Shown: positions 48,960-58,200 of the stretch, piece by piece
How the letters are laid out: every line of letters starts with the position of its first letter
Position numbering within the stretch: position 1 is the stretch's first letter
Assembly: GCF_024323335.1 (NCBI RefSeq)
Contig: NC_066579.1
Location: 252,271,575 to 252,335,574 of the forward strand
Length of the DNA stretch: 64,000 nt
Direction: 5' to 3'
DNA from: Lathyrus oleraceus
Taxonomy: Eukaryota; Streptophyta; Magnoliopsida; Fabales; Fabaceae
Notes under the pieces: generated by a model
The model's input: the letters and a program-made list of their open reading frames with translations, nothing else
What the model was told of the DNA's origin: nothing
Databases searched by the model: none
Position numbers and translations under genes: made by a program

Positions 48960-50230
48960 GACTTTATGAGTCGAATTTGGGGTACAAACTGCAAGTGCAC
49001 AGTTCTATCACGTAGTTTTAAAAGATATCGATCCCACAGGGACTTATGAATCGATATACCGTTATCTAAGGTTACTTCGTAAAGCTAAGGCAGGTAATAC
49101 TTTGATTGTTTGGGGGAAAAAGCTAAAACTAAAATAAGATCTAAAATTAATATCTAATAAGCGGATATCGGTATGTAATTCGTCGTAATTAGGGAATCAA
49201 TTCTTTATTGGTTTCTTGGTTTTAAAATGAATCTTTTCAGTTGACGCTATTGGTTAAAAGTTTTATCTCAAACTCTCGCTCTGTTGAATAAACTATGATT
49301 TTATATTAATGTAGCTGTCACTTATAGTTAAGTCAAAAACCACTTTTTGAAAACAGTAGAATCCGTAGAAACTCTTTTTAAGAAAACACTAATCGTTTAA
49401 ACACCCTTATCTCAAACTCTCGCTCTGTTGACTTAGGTTATATAATTAAACTCAAATGCTTAACTCTCGCCCTCACATTCAATCTTTAAAAATACTTTTT
49501 GAAAAAGGTTAGAATTTAATTAACTCTAAAAATTGCTCTCGCCCTGATCTAGAATTAATGTCCAATTTACACTGTCCAGTCAAAACCTCAAACTCTCGCT
49601 CTATTGATTTTAACTTCTTTATGTCTTTTACTTTCGTACAAAAACTTTGTTATTAAACCTGTAAATTGAGACCGTAAAAAGAGTGATTTTAATTTTAAAC
49701 TTAATTAAACCAACTTAGTTTTGATTCCTTCATTCCGCTTACTTTACATACCGATACCTAAATAAATCAGCCAGACATGCTAAACAGACTTAAATAAATA
49801 ACATGCATAAACAGATTCATCACAGGCAAGCAGCAAAAATTAATAATAAAAACAAGCATATATAAATTCAACAAATAAATAAAGAACCTGAATAATTAAA
49901 TAGCAGTCTTGAACACTCCACCACAGACCGGTTGGATTTGTTCTTGAGTTCTTCAATCAGGCAGAAAATAAAACGAAGGAATAAAAAAACTAGATTCTAA
50001 CGTAAGGTTAGATCCGGTAAAAGGTACACAATAGTTTCCGGTGTAGAAACTATTGTGCGAAAAATTAATTAAGAGCTGGAAAAGAAAATAGAATTGCAAA
50101 AGGAAAACAATATAAAAATTTGTCAAAGTAATACTGTAAAAGTATGCCTAAGCTGCTGGAAAAAGAAAGAATACGAAAACGGCAAAAATCTGGAAAAAGG
50201 CGTCGAACCCTGAGCTTTCCAAAAAGCTAC

Positions 50231-50238
50231 TATTTATA
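50231..50238 (-). promoter_or_regulatory. TATA box of Athila LTR
   Basis: TATAAATA on the minus strand, in both LTRs (the other at 62088-62095). Confidence 0.65.
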
Positions 50239-50364
50239 AGCCACCTCCCGCAACTGCTTCCGCGTCAAAAAGTCTTCAACGTGCAGAATAGTTGGGCGTG
50301 GAAATAGGGCTCAACTCTGTCTCAACGTCTTTGAAGCGTTCCTTGTGCCTCAAATATAGGGGAA

Positions 50365-50472
50365 TGGTGTGACGTCCGTCACACCATGTGTGACGCTCGT
50401 CACACAAGTGCATATAGCGTGACGCTCGTCACAACCTCTGTGACGCTCGTCACAGGCACAACGCCTGTGCCT
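50365..50472. promoter_or_regulatory. TGACG/CGTCA palindrome array in Athila LTR
   Basis: Four inverted repeats: 50365-50386 (10-bp arms), 50387-50406 (TGTGTGACGCTCGTCACACA), 50419-50432 and 50438-50455, followed by a GGCACA/TGTGCC inverted repeat (about 50456-50471). TGACG is the core bound by plant TGA-type bZIP factors. The array lies about 130 bases upstream of the minus-strand TATA box, a normal enhancer position. The same array is at 62222-62329. Confidence 0.65.
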
Positions 50473-50688
50473 TCTTTGGGCTGGGCTTGGCTTTTGCTAT
50501 TTGTTTCCAGTAACTTCTTTTTACACCTCCTTTTCTACCTTTTTTTACTTTTGCTTCAAATAGATACCTGAGATAAATAGGAAGGAAATACCGCGTAATA
50601 TCTGATAAAATGAAATAATTTAAAGTAAATAATAATATAATTTAATTGAATCAAGTCCTAAAATGTGATATAATTTCGTGTTATCAAA

Positions 50689-50700
50689 CTCCCCCATACT
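50689..50700 (-). other. Athila polypurine tract
   Basis: Minus-strand AGTATGGGGGAG stands two bases before the LTR start TGATAACACG. A second G-rich tract with the same AAGTATGGGG beginning lies at 51689-51712. Confidence 0.88.
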
Positions 50701-51781
50701 TAGATCTTTGCTTGTCCTCAAGCAAAATACGGTATAGAACTTAAAAATTTTAGCCAGGTGAAATTTCAAAACACGCATCGATTCATATTAGGTTGCATGT
50801 AAACTTTGTTTAGAAGTGACTTGAGTTTAATCTTGACATTGACAACCATCGCCACAACCTCAGATAACCTCACCTTATTCAAACCAGTTCAAGTAATGCC
50901 CTTATAGCTGTCCTAGTTCCTTTACTTTATTTCACCCGTTTTCATTCTAGCGAAATCACATTAAGCCCTTTATCTTTTCGCGCACATAGTGGAGTAACCG
51001 GTTAGTGATTCTGATCCCCTTTTAGCTAGAAGTTCTGGTACATAAGTCGGATAACTTCGTTATTCAGTCCATTGCAAATTGCGGGGGATCGGACCGTAGT
51101 CCGCCCTACCAAGTTCAGTACCAGATACCTACTGAACCAACTCATAATGGATCTCTCGTATTATGCTTTTGTATGATCTGCAACCTTTAGATTAAATGAT
51201 CTGGTAAGGATCACCTAACTTAATTAGTGCATTTCCTGATATATATTTTTTTATGTTACTTTGGGAATCGTTCACTTATATTCATCGGCTCTCCACGTAG
51301 TTTGCTATTAAGATGGTGCTGACTTCTCGTATAAACTACTTGGGGTTACTATAAGGTTAAAAGTCCATGGACTTGATATAATAGGTGCTTATCCTGATCT
51401 AACGTGTTGAGGTTCTCAGAGCATTGTTATGGTAATAATTTTTGTTTTTGATTTCACTCAAGTTTTATAAAATAAGCAACCTTTATACTTATCGGGTGTG
51501 TTGAATTTCTGTTATGGCTCAATAAAATTGAGGGGAATAGATAATAAGAATTTTTCACACTAGGGACTTGACTTAAAATAAATCTATATTATAATAATTT
51601 TTTTTTTCATAATAAAAAAGGGAAATAACAATGAAAGGGAAAATAACATACTTGAAAAGGAAAGTGGAGGATAGAAAGAACATGGTTTCCCCCCCCCCCC
51701 CCCCCCATACTTAAAATAAACATTGTCCCCAATGTTTTAAGGAAACGAAATGAAATATGAAATAGAAAGGAAAAAAGAAAG
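50701..51781 (-). other. Athila 3' non-coding region with G18 tract
   Basis: About 1.1 kb without an ORF. An 18-base C run at 51689-51706 (G on the element strand) follows AAGTAT, like an expanded copy of the PPT. Confidence 0.7.
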
Positions 51782-53083
51782 TTAAGGTTGCCTTCCGCCT
51801 CTTGTTCTTGGGCCTGGTGATCGCTGACGTAAGTCTAAGTTGTCGAACCTGCTAAACAACTCAGTGAACCGCTGATTGGTTATGGTATTCCTCTCTTCCT
51901 GCTGTTGTTGCATTTGACGCATCATTTGCATCATCTCGACATTCTGTGCTTGCATACCATCAATAGCATCCATGATGCCGTCGTTGGTTGCAGGCCTTCT
52001 TCGTCGACGACGTCGGGAGGATGGGCCAGCTGCAGTATCGGAAGGGTTGAGCGGAACTGATTGTTGTGCAGGAGCGTTATCACCTTGCTCCATTTCTTCG
52101 AACTCGTCTGCAGACGGGTTTGTATGCGAAGGCTCGGTAGCTTCGGGAGCATTCAGATCATAGAGGTGGCGGTTGGGATTGGTGACATCGGTTAGGGAAA
52201 TGTTGGGGAGAACAACGCTTGGGACGGCCTGGTTATTCACCATAAGGTAATATTTTCCGCCTATTCGGTTCTTTATTAGGCGGCTGGACCGACAGTAGCC
52301 TATATCCATAAATGGGGGAGGTAAAGATTCTAAAGTTTGGAGTCGGTCCCCTAGGTTTAAGCCAAGTGCTATGGTGGTGATTAATCCACCAATTATAAAA
52401 GGTTGCCGGCCTCTAGCACATAAGGTGCGGATATGATGAAATAGAAAGGAGGCGGCGTTTACCTTAGTATCCGGTTCGAAGACGCAATGGAGGAAGAATA
52501 ACTCCTTTGAGTTGACCTTGCTGTTGTTCAGTCTTCCAAAAACGGTGTTTTGCAAGATGCAGATAAAGTACCGGATAGTTGGGTTATGTATGTGGGAAAG
52601 AAGGAGCTCTTCCCAGTTGTTGGCATCAATACCGGAAATTCGCTTGAAAAGATCGAAAACGGTAACTGTGTTCCAGTTTGAGTTTGGAGGTATTCTGGGG
52701 TGTACCTGACCTTCTATGGGAAATTGTAGCATGGTACTCAATTGGTTTTGGGTTAAGGAGTACTCAGTGTTGAACGTACGGAAGGTTGCGGTACCGGTTA
52801 AGAATTCGTCCTCACCGGCTGGAGTGGTGTAGTCGTATGAACTTAAGAATTCTAAGGTTAGGGAGGGGTAGGTGGGTTGATTATGAGTGCAAAGGAAGGT
52901 TAAGTCGGCAAGGCGGAGCATCCACTCGATACCTTGGAGTAATCCTAATTGTTGTAAACAAGTTGAATCGGGATACCTGGTGGAGACGACGCCTCGCTGT
53001 TGGAAACGCTCGAATTGCTCCCTTTGATAATTTTCATCTTCGGATCGGAAGATGATATTTCTGAAATTCTGGTTTTCCGCCAT
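51782..53083 (-). CDS. Athila second extra ORF (paralogue of the ORF at 53757-55055)
   Basis: 433 codons, ATG at 53083, no stop. It resembles Athila ORF1-type proteins of unknown function. Conserved blocks in order: LTLEFLSS; FRTFNTEYSL; HIHNPTIRYF; TVFGRLNN; ELFFLHCVF; IIGGLITTIALGLNL; NRHLYDLN; then an acidic linker, a basic RRRRRRR-type patch (about residue 358-365) that could be a nuclear signal, and a Gln/Met-rich coiled coil. The same blocks in the same order occur in the neighbouring ORF, so the two are ancient paralogues with low identity. No signal peptide or clear membrane segment is seen. It has its own TATA box and palindrome cluster upstream. The intact frame in a young element suggests selection until recently. 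Confidence 0.85.
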   Translation of the reverse strand: MAENQNFRNIIFRSEDENYQREQFERFQQRGVVSTRYPDSTCLQQLGLLQGIEWMLRLADLTFLCTHNQPTYPSLTLEFLSSYDYTTPAGEDEFLTGTATFRTFNTEYSLTQNQLSTMLQFPIEGQVHPRIPPNSNWNTVTVFDLFKRISGIDANNWEELLLSHIHNPTIRYFICILQNTVFGRLNNSKVNSKELFFLHCVFEPDTKVNAASFLFHHIRTLCARGRQPFIIGGLITTIALGLNLGDRLQTLESLPPPFMDIGYCRSSRLIKNRIGGKYYLMVNNQAVPSVVLPNISLTDVTNPNRHLYDLNAPEATEPSHTNPSADEFEEMEQGDNAPAQQSVPLNPSDTAAGPSSRRRRRRRPATNDGIMDAIDGMQAQNVEMMQMMRQMQQQQEERNTITNQRFTELFSRFDNLDLRQRSPGPRTRGGRQP

Positions 53084-53177
53084 AGTGATGAATGAATTTG
53101 AAGGAGTAATTTGGAAAGAAAATAAATGTATTTGATATTAGAGAATGGTTTGTGGTGAATGAAGGGAGGTTTGGTGG

Positions 53178-53411
53178 ATATTTATAGGAAAGAAATTTGG
53201 AAATTGGAAAGGAGGTGGTTGAAAAGTAAATAAATGTGGGTAAATGTGAATAAATGGGGAAGATAAAAAGTTGAAGGGTGTAACGTTCGTCTCCAACGGC
53301 ACTGTAACGTTCACCTAGTCTGGAGGGTGTTACGCTCGTTACAGATGCATGACGGGCGTCACAAGTACTTGGCGTGCCGTTCGTCATAGATTGTGTGACG
53401 CTCGTCACACA
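53178..53411 (-). promoter_or_regulatory. LTR-like promoter module upstream of second extra ORF
   Basis: On the minus strand a TATAAATA box (53186-53179) lies about 95 bases before the ATG. About 95 bases further upstream is a cluster of LTR-type palindromes: TGTTACGCTCGTTACA (53328-53343), a TGACGGGCGTCA form (about 53350) and the 20-mer TGTGTGACGCTCGTCACACA (53392-53411), identical to one in both LTRs. Order and spacing match the LTR promoter. Activity is inferred. Confidence 0.55.
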
Positions 53412-53756
53412 GTCTTTTTGGCAAGGCTTCAGCTAGCGTTCTTCATAGTTACTTTGGTAATATATTTATTTTTATTATTTTGTTTTGCTTTTGATTATTT
53501 TATTTTGCTATTTAATTTCCCTGCACGTCATTCTACTTTGCACAATGATACACACATATATTGTTCTTTAATAAGTCATGTAGGCAGCAACAGTAGAGAG
53601 CATAATAGATATTACATAATAAAATGAATAAATAGCTTCAATAAAATAATCATAATGTAACAAGGAGAAAAACAAAAAGTGCGAAAGAGAAACAAATAAT
53701 AACATTAACGAATTAATCTAGCTTAAGACTAAATAACTAAGAAAAATAAATAAATT

Positions 53757-55055
53757 CTATCCATCTGCACGATCGCTGGCCGGAGGAGCAAAGGAGTTAA
53801 CACGGTATAGCAACTCGTGAAACTGGTTTGTCATACTGTTCATGTATCCCAGAAATTCGTGCCTCAAGCTAGTGAACTCTTCTCTGAGGGCATCTTGTTC
53901 TGACATCAAAGCTTCCATGGCAGTGTTATAATCAGTTCCGGGCATATGATGTCTAAGGTCGGGTATTGCCGATTCTTCGGTCTGAGCAGGTTGAGGAGGA
54001 GGGTCAATATCATGATATCCAGATGGTGTCTGAGGATCTGACTCAGCATAAGGAATCTGGTCATCATAAGTCTCATAGTCATCACAAATCTCATAGTCCT
54101 GGATGGATTCAGTGGAACTAGCAGGGGAGGGGGTTTCGTTCAGATTGTAGAGCCAGTTGTTGCGGTTGTGAACACTAGTCCTAGGATCGGGCATGGTGAA
54201 TAGGCAAAGAACTTGGTTATCAATAATAAGCTCAAACTCATCAGACCCTAGGTTTGCTATAAACAAAGTGTTGAAGAGGAAGGGTATACTCATAGTAGTA
54301 ATGCCACAAAAAGGGCTTAAGTCGAGTATAGGCTGACGTAATCCAATAGCATTACCTATCATAGTTATCAAACCGCCTATTCGGATTGGTGCTCGCTCAT
54401 CTTGGATAAGGTGGTCCAAATTTGCTAACATAAAAGTGGCACCGTTTACTGGACGGTTCTGGGAAGCACAAAATATGATGAAGAGTTCATCACGTGAAAC
54501 TGTGGTACTGTTTGGCTTCTTCCCAAATAAGGTGTGGGTCAGGATCTTATGGAAATAGCGAAAGGCCGGGTTATGTATGTTTCCAGAGAGAAACTCATGT
54601 TCCTCGGGATCGTCATTTCCAGTCAAGTTACCCCAAAAGTGTTCAAATTCTCTAGATTCTAAAAGTTCCTCTTGGCTCACTGTGAACGTGTCAAAGGATG
54701 TAGGGAAGCCTAAAAGGTTGGTAAAATCTTGAATATTAAATTGGTACTCCATGTTAAACATTCTGAACTGTATAAAACCTCTGCTTATTCCTTTTCCATG
54801 GCTGGGTAGATAGATCAGGGAACTAAGGAATTCTAGAGTCAGTCTCCGGTAAGTGACAAACTGTCTACGGATAGGAGCGGTTTCCCACCCTATCTGATTC
54901 AGCAAATACAGGACACTTTGTCTTAGTCCAAGGGCAGTCATTGCCCAGTCATCAGCATACAGGCTAGGTAGCATCTCTCTCGTGGCTAGTTCCTCAAACT
55001 TTTGTTTCTGAGCTGTTTCTCTGAATTTGATACCCATACGATCAATATGTCCCAT
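53757..55055 (-). CDS. Athila first extra ORF after pol
   Basis: 432 codons from ATG 55055; an open frame extends to 55088 without an ATG. Blocks: LTLEFLSSLIYLPS; FRMFNMEYQF; GNIHNPAFRYFHKIL; TLFGKKPN; ELFIIFCASQ; RIGGLITMIGNAIGLR; NNWLYNLN; then an acidic linker and a C-terminal coiled coil (EALMSEQDALREEFTSLRHE). This is the same domain plan as the ORF at 51782-53083. It falls where Athila elements carry the so-called env-like or ORF1-type gene, but no membrane segment is evident. A polypyrimidine-AG acceptor just upstream suggests expression from a spliced RNA. Function unknown. Confidence 0.85.
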   Translation of the reverse strand: MGHIDRMGIKFRETAQKQKFEELATREMLPSLYADDWAMTALGLRQSVLYLLNQIGWETAPIRRQFVTYRRLTLEFLSSLIYLPSHGKGISRGFIQFRMFNMEYQFNIQDFTNLLGFPTSFDTFTVSQEELLESREFEHFWGNLTGNDDPEEHEFLSGNIHNPAFRYFHKILTHTLFGKKPNSTTVSRDELFIIFCASQNRPVNGATFMLANLDHLIQDERAPIRIGGLITMIGNAIGLRQPILDLSPFCGITTMSIPFLFNTLFIANLGSDEFELIIDNQVLCLFTMPDPRTSVHNRNNWLYNLNETPSPASSTESIQDYEICDDYETYDDQIPYAESDPQTPSGYHDIDPPPQPAQTEESAIPDLRHHMPGTDYNTAMEALMSEQDALREEFTSLRHEFLGYMNSMTNQFHELLYRVNSFAPPASDRADG

Positions 55056-55069
55056 CAGGTTAGTGTTAG

Positions 55070-55090
55070 CTAGAGAAAAGAAAAACAATA
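55070..55090 (-). promoter_or_regulatory. Candidate 3' splice site before first extra ORF
   Basis: The minus-strand sequence is TTGTTTTTCTTTTCTCTAG, a long pyrimidine tract ending in AG at 55071-55070, 15 bases before ATG 55055. It looks like a plant splice acceptor and would permit a subgenomic mRNA for this ORF, as proposed for Athila env-like genes. The donor was not identified. Confidence 0.5.
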
Positions 55091-55295
55091 GTTTTAGTCA
55101 GGATTTGGCCAAATGCCGAAAGAAGAGAAAAGTTTTTAATAAATTAAAATAAATTAAGAATGAATATTAAACAGAAATTAAAAGAATAATTAAGGAAGAA
55201 ATATAAAAAAAAATAATAATAGGATAATAAAATAATTTGTGGGTTGTCTCCCACTAAGCGCTTTGTTTAATGTCGCAAGCTCGACATAAAAACAA

Positions 55296-58200
55296 TCAAT
55301 TATAATCTATGATTTCTGGAGGCATTTCGTCTAAGTGCAAGACTTGCGAATCTTCATTGTTTTCTGCATAGTGATAATGTTTTAGACGTTGCCCGTTTAC
55401 GGTAAATGGTTCCATAGATTTACCTTTAATTTCTACTGCTCCACTGGGACAAACATTAGTGATTTGAAAAGGTCCTGACCATCTAGATCGTAGTTTTCCC
55501 GGAAATAACTTTAGTCTGGAGTTAAATAAAAGGACTGTATCGCCTTGTTTGAAGATTTTCCTTGATATGCGCTTGTCATGCCATTGTTTTGTTCTTTCTT
55601 TGTAGATTCTGGCATTTTCGTAAGCGTCTCTTCTGAGTTCCTCTAATTCGCTTATATCAAGGATTCTCTTTTCACCGGCCGCTTTATAGTTTAAATTTAG
55701 ATTTTTAATAGCCCAATAGGCTTTATGTTCTAATTCTATCGGGAGGTGACAGGATTTTCCATAAATTAGCTTAAATGGGGTTGTCCCTATGGGTGTTTTG
55801 TAAGCAGTTCGGTATGCCCACAAAGCTTCTGGTAATTTCAATGACCAGTCTTTCCTTGAAGTGGCGACTGTTTTTTCTAGTATCTGTTTGATCTCTCTGT
55901 TAGATATTTCCACTTGCCCACTGGTTTGAGGGTGGTAAGGTGTCGCTACTCTATGTCTTACGCCATACTTAAGCAGTAGTTTTTTGAGTACTTTGGATAT
56001 GAAATGCGATCCACCATCACTGAAAACTATTCTTGGGACACCAAACCTTGGAAATATTATATTCTTAAAAAGTCTAGTTACTACTCGTGTGTCGTTTGTT
56101 GGAGAAGCTATAGCTTCAATCCATTTTGATACGTAGTCAACTGCCACGAGTATGTATTTGTTGCCGAAAGAGGATGGAAAAGGTCCCATGAAGTCTATTC
56201 CCCACACGTCGAAAATCTCGACTTCCAAAACGCCCTTTTGTGGCATCTCGTCACGTCTAGATATGTTTCCTGTGCGTTGACACCTGTCACATTTCTTAAT
56301 AGCTGCATGTACATCCTTCCATATACTTGGCCAATAAAAACCGGCTTGTAGGATTTTAGAGCAGGTCTTGGATGTACTTGCGTGTCCACCATAAGGAGCG
56401 GAGTGACAATGTTGGATTATACTTTCTACCTCTTCTTCGGGTATACACCGACGGAAAATACCATCGGGGCCTCTTTTAAAAAGTAAGGGGTCATCCCAGT
56501 AATATTGTTTTATATCATAGAAGAATCGTTTCTTCTGTTGGTACGATAAGGTAGATGGAACTATTCCGGCAGCTAAATAATTGACGAGGTCAGCGTACCA
56601 CGGTGTAACAGATATTGCTAAGATAGTTTCTACCTGTTTATCAGCGTTATTTTCTTCTAAAGTAGCTATAAGCTTATCGTACGAGAAATCATCGTTAATT
56701 GCTGTTCTTTCCGGTTCAAGGTTCTCAAGTCTAGAGAGGTGATCTGCTACTACGTTTTCAGTTCCTTTCTTGTCCTTGATTTCCAAATTGAACTCTTGTA
56801 GTAACAGGATCCACCTTAGGAGTCTAGGTTTTGCATCCTTTTTAGTTAAGAGGTATTTGATAGCAGCGTGGTCAGTGTAGATGATTATTTTGGCTCCGAC
56901 TAATTAAGAACGAAATTTATCTAGCGCAAACACTACTGCTAGAAGTTCTTTCTCGGTTGTGGCGTAATTCATTTGTGCTTCATCTAGAGTTCTACTTGCG
57001 TAATATATAACATGAAGCTTTTTATCTTTTCGTTGTCCTAAGACGGCACCTACAGCGTAATCGCTGACATCACACATTATTTCGAATGGTTCATTCCAAT
57101 CTGGTGTCTGCATTATGGGTGCGGAGATCAGTGCTTGTTTAAGCGTTTGAAATGCTTCTAAACATTTATTGTCGAATATGAATTCAGCATCTTTCATCAA
57201 TAATCCGGTCAACGGTTTAGTTATTTTAGAGAAGTCTTTAATGAATCGTCGGTAAAAACCGGCATGTCCTAAGAAGCTTCGTACTTCTCTCACAGTCTTC
57301 GGAGGTTGAAGGTTTTTGATTACCTCTATTTTGGCCTTGTCTACTTCAATTCCTCTATTTGAGATGATGTGTCCTAAAACAATTCCTTCTTGTACCATAA
57401 AGTGGCATTTTTCCCAATTAAGTACTAGGTTTACTTTTACACATCGCTCTAGAACTTTCTCTAGGTTTTCAAGACATTCTTCAAAGCTTTGTCCGCATAC
57501 GGAAAAGTCATCCATAAATACTTCCATGATGTTTTTTAGAAAATCGGCGAATATTGCCATCATGCATCTTTGGAAAGTTGCAGGAGCATTACACAAGCCA
57601 AACGGCATTCGTCTATAAGCGATGGTACCAAAAGGGCACGTGAACGTTGTCTTTTCTTGGTCATCAGGGTGAATTGGTATTTGAAAGAAACCTGAGTAAC
57701 CGTCTAGATAGCAGAAATGTGAATGTTTTGCTAATCGTTCTAACATCTGGTCAATGAATGGTAAAGGAAAATGATCTTTTCGGGTTGCTTTGTTTAGTTT
57801 CCTATAGTCAATGCACATTCTCCATCCCGATTCGATTCGTTTGGTTATAGTTTCTCCTTTTTCATTTTCAATGACTGTTATGCCTCCTTTCTTTGGTACT
57901 ACGTGTACAGGACTAACCCATTTGCTATCAGATATAGGATATATGATACCTGCCTCTAATAACTTGGTTATTTCCTTCTTCACTACCTCACTCAGGATCG
58001 GGTTTAGTCTTCTCTGGTGTTCCCTAGAAGTTTTACAGTCTTCTTCTAACATGATGCGGTGCATACAAATAGAAGGACTTATTCCTTTAAGATCGGTGAT
58101 GTTGTAACCTAGTGCGGTTGGATATTTTCTTAAGATATGCAGGAGTTTTTCTGTTTCGAGTGTTCCTAGGTCAGCATTAACTATCACTGATCGTTCAAGC

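Larger units (their letters stand above)
48960..50686 (-). repeat. 3' LTR of Athila
   Basis: It matches 60816-62543 almost base for base. Minus-strand start TGATAACACG at 50686; the end at 48960 is short of the terminal TGATCGC (plus-strand reading) found in the other LTR. It contains the TGACG palindrome array (50365-50472) and TATAAATA (50231-50238). Confidence 0.95.

Noticed and set aside
55056..55088. Longer start for the first extra Athila ORF
   Set aside because: The extra codons begin with TTG and lie in the pyrimidine tract of a probable splice acceptor; the first ATG is at 55055.
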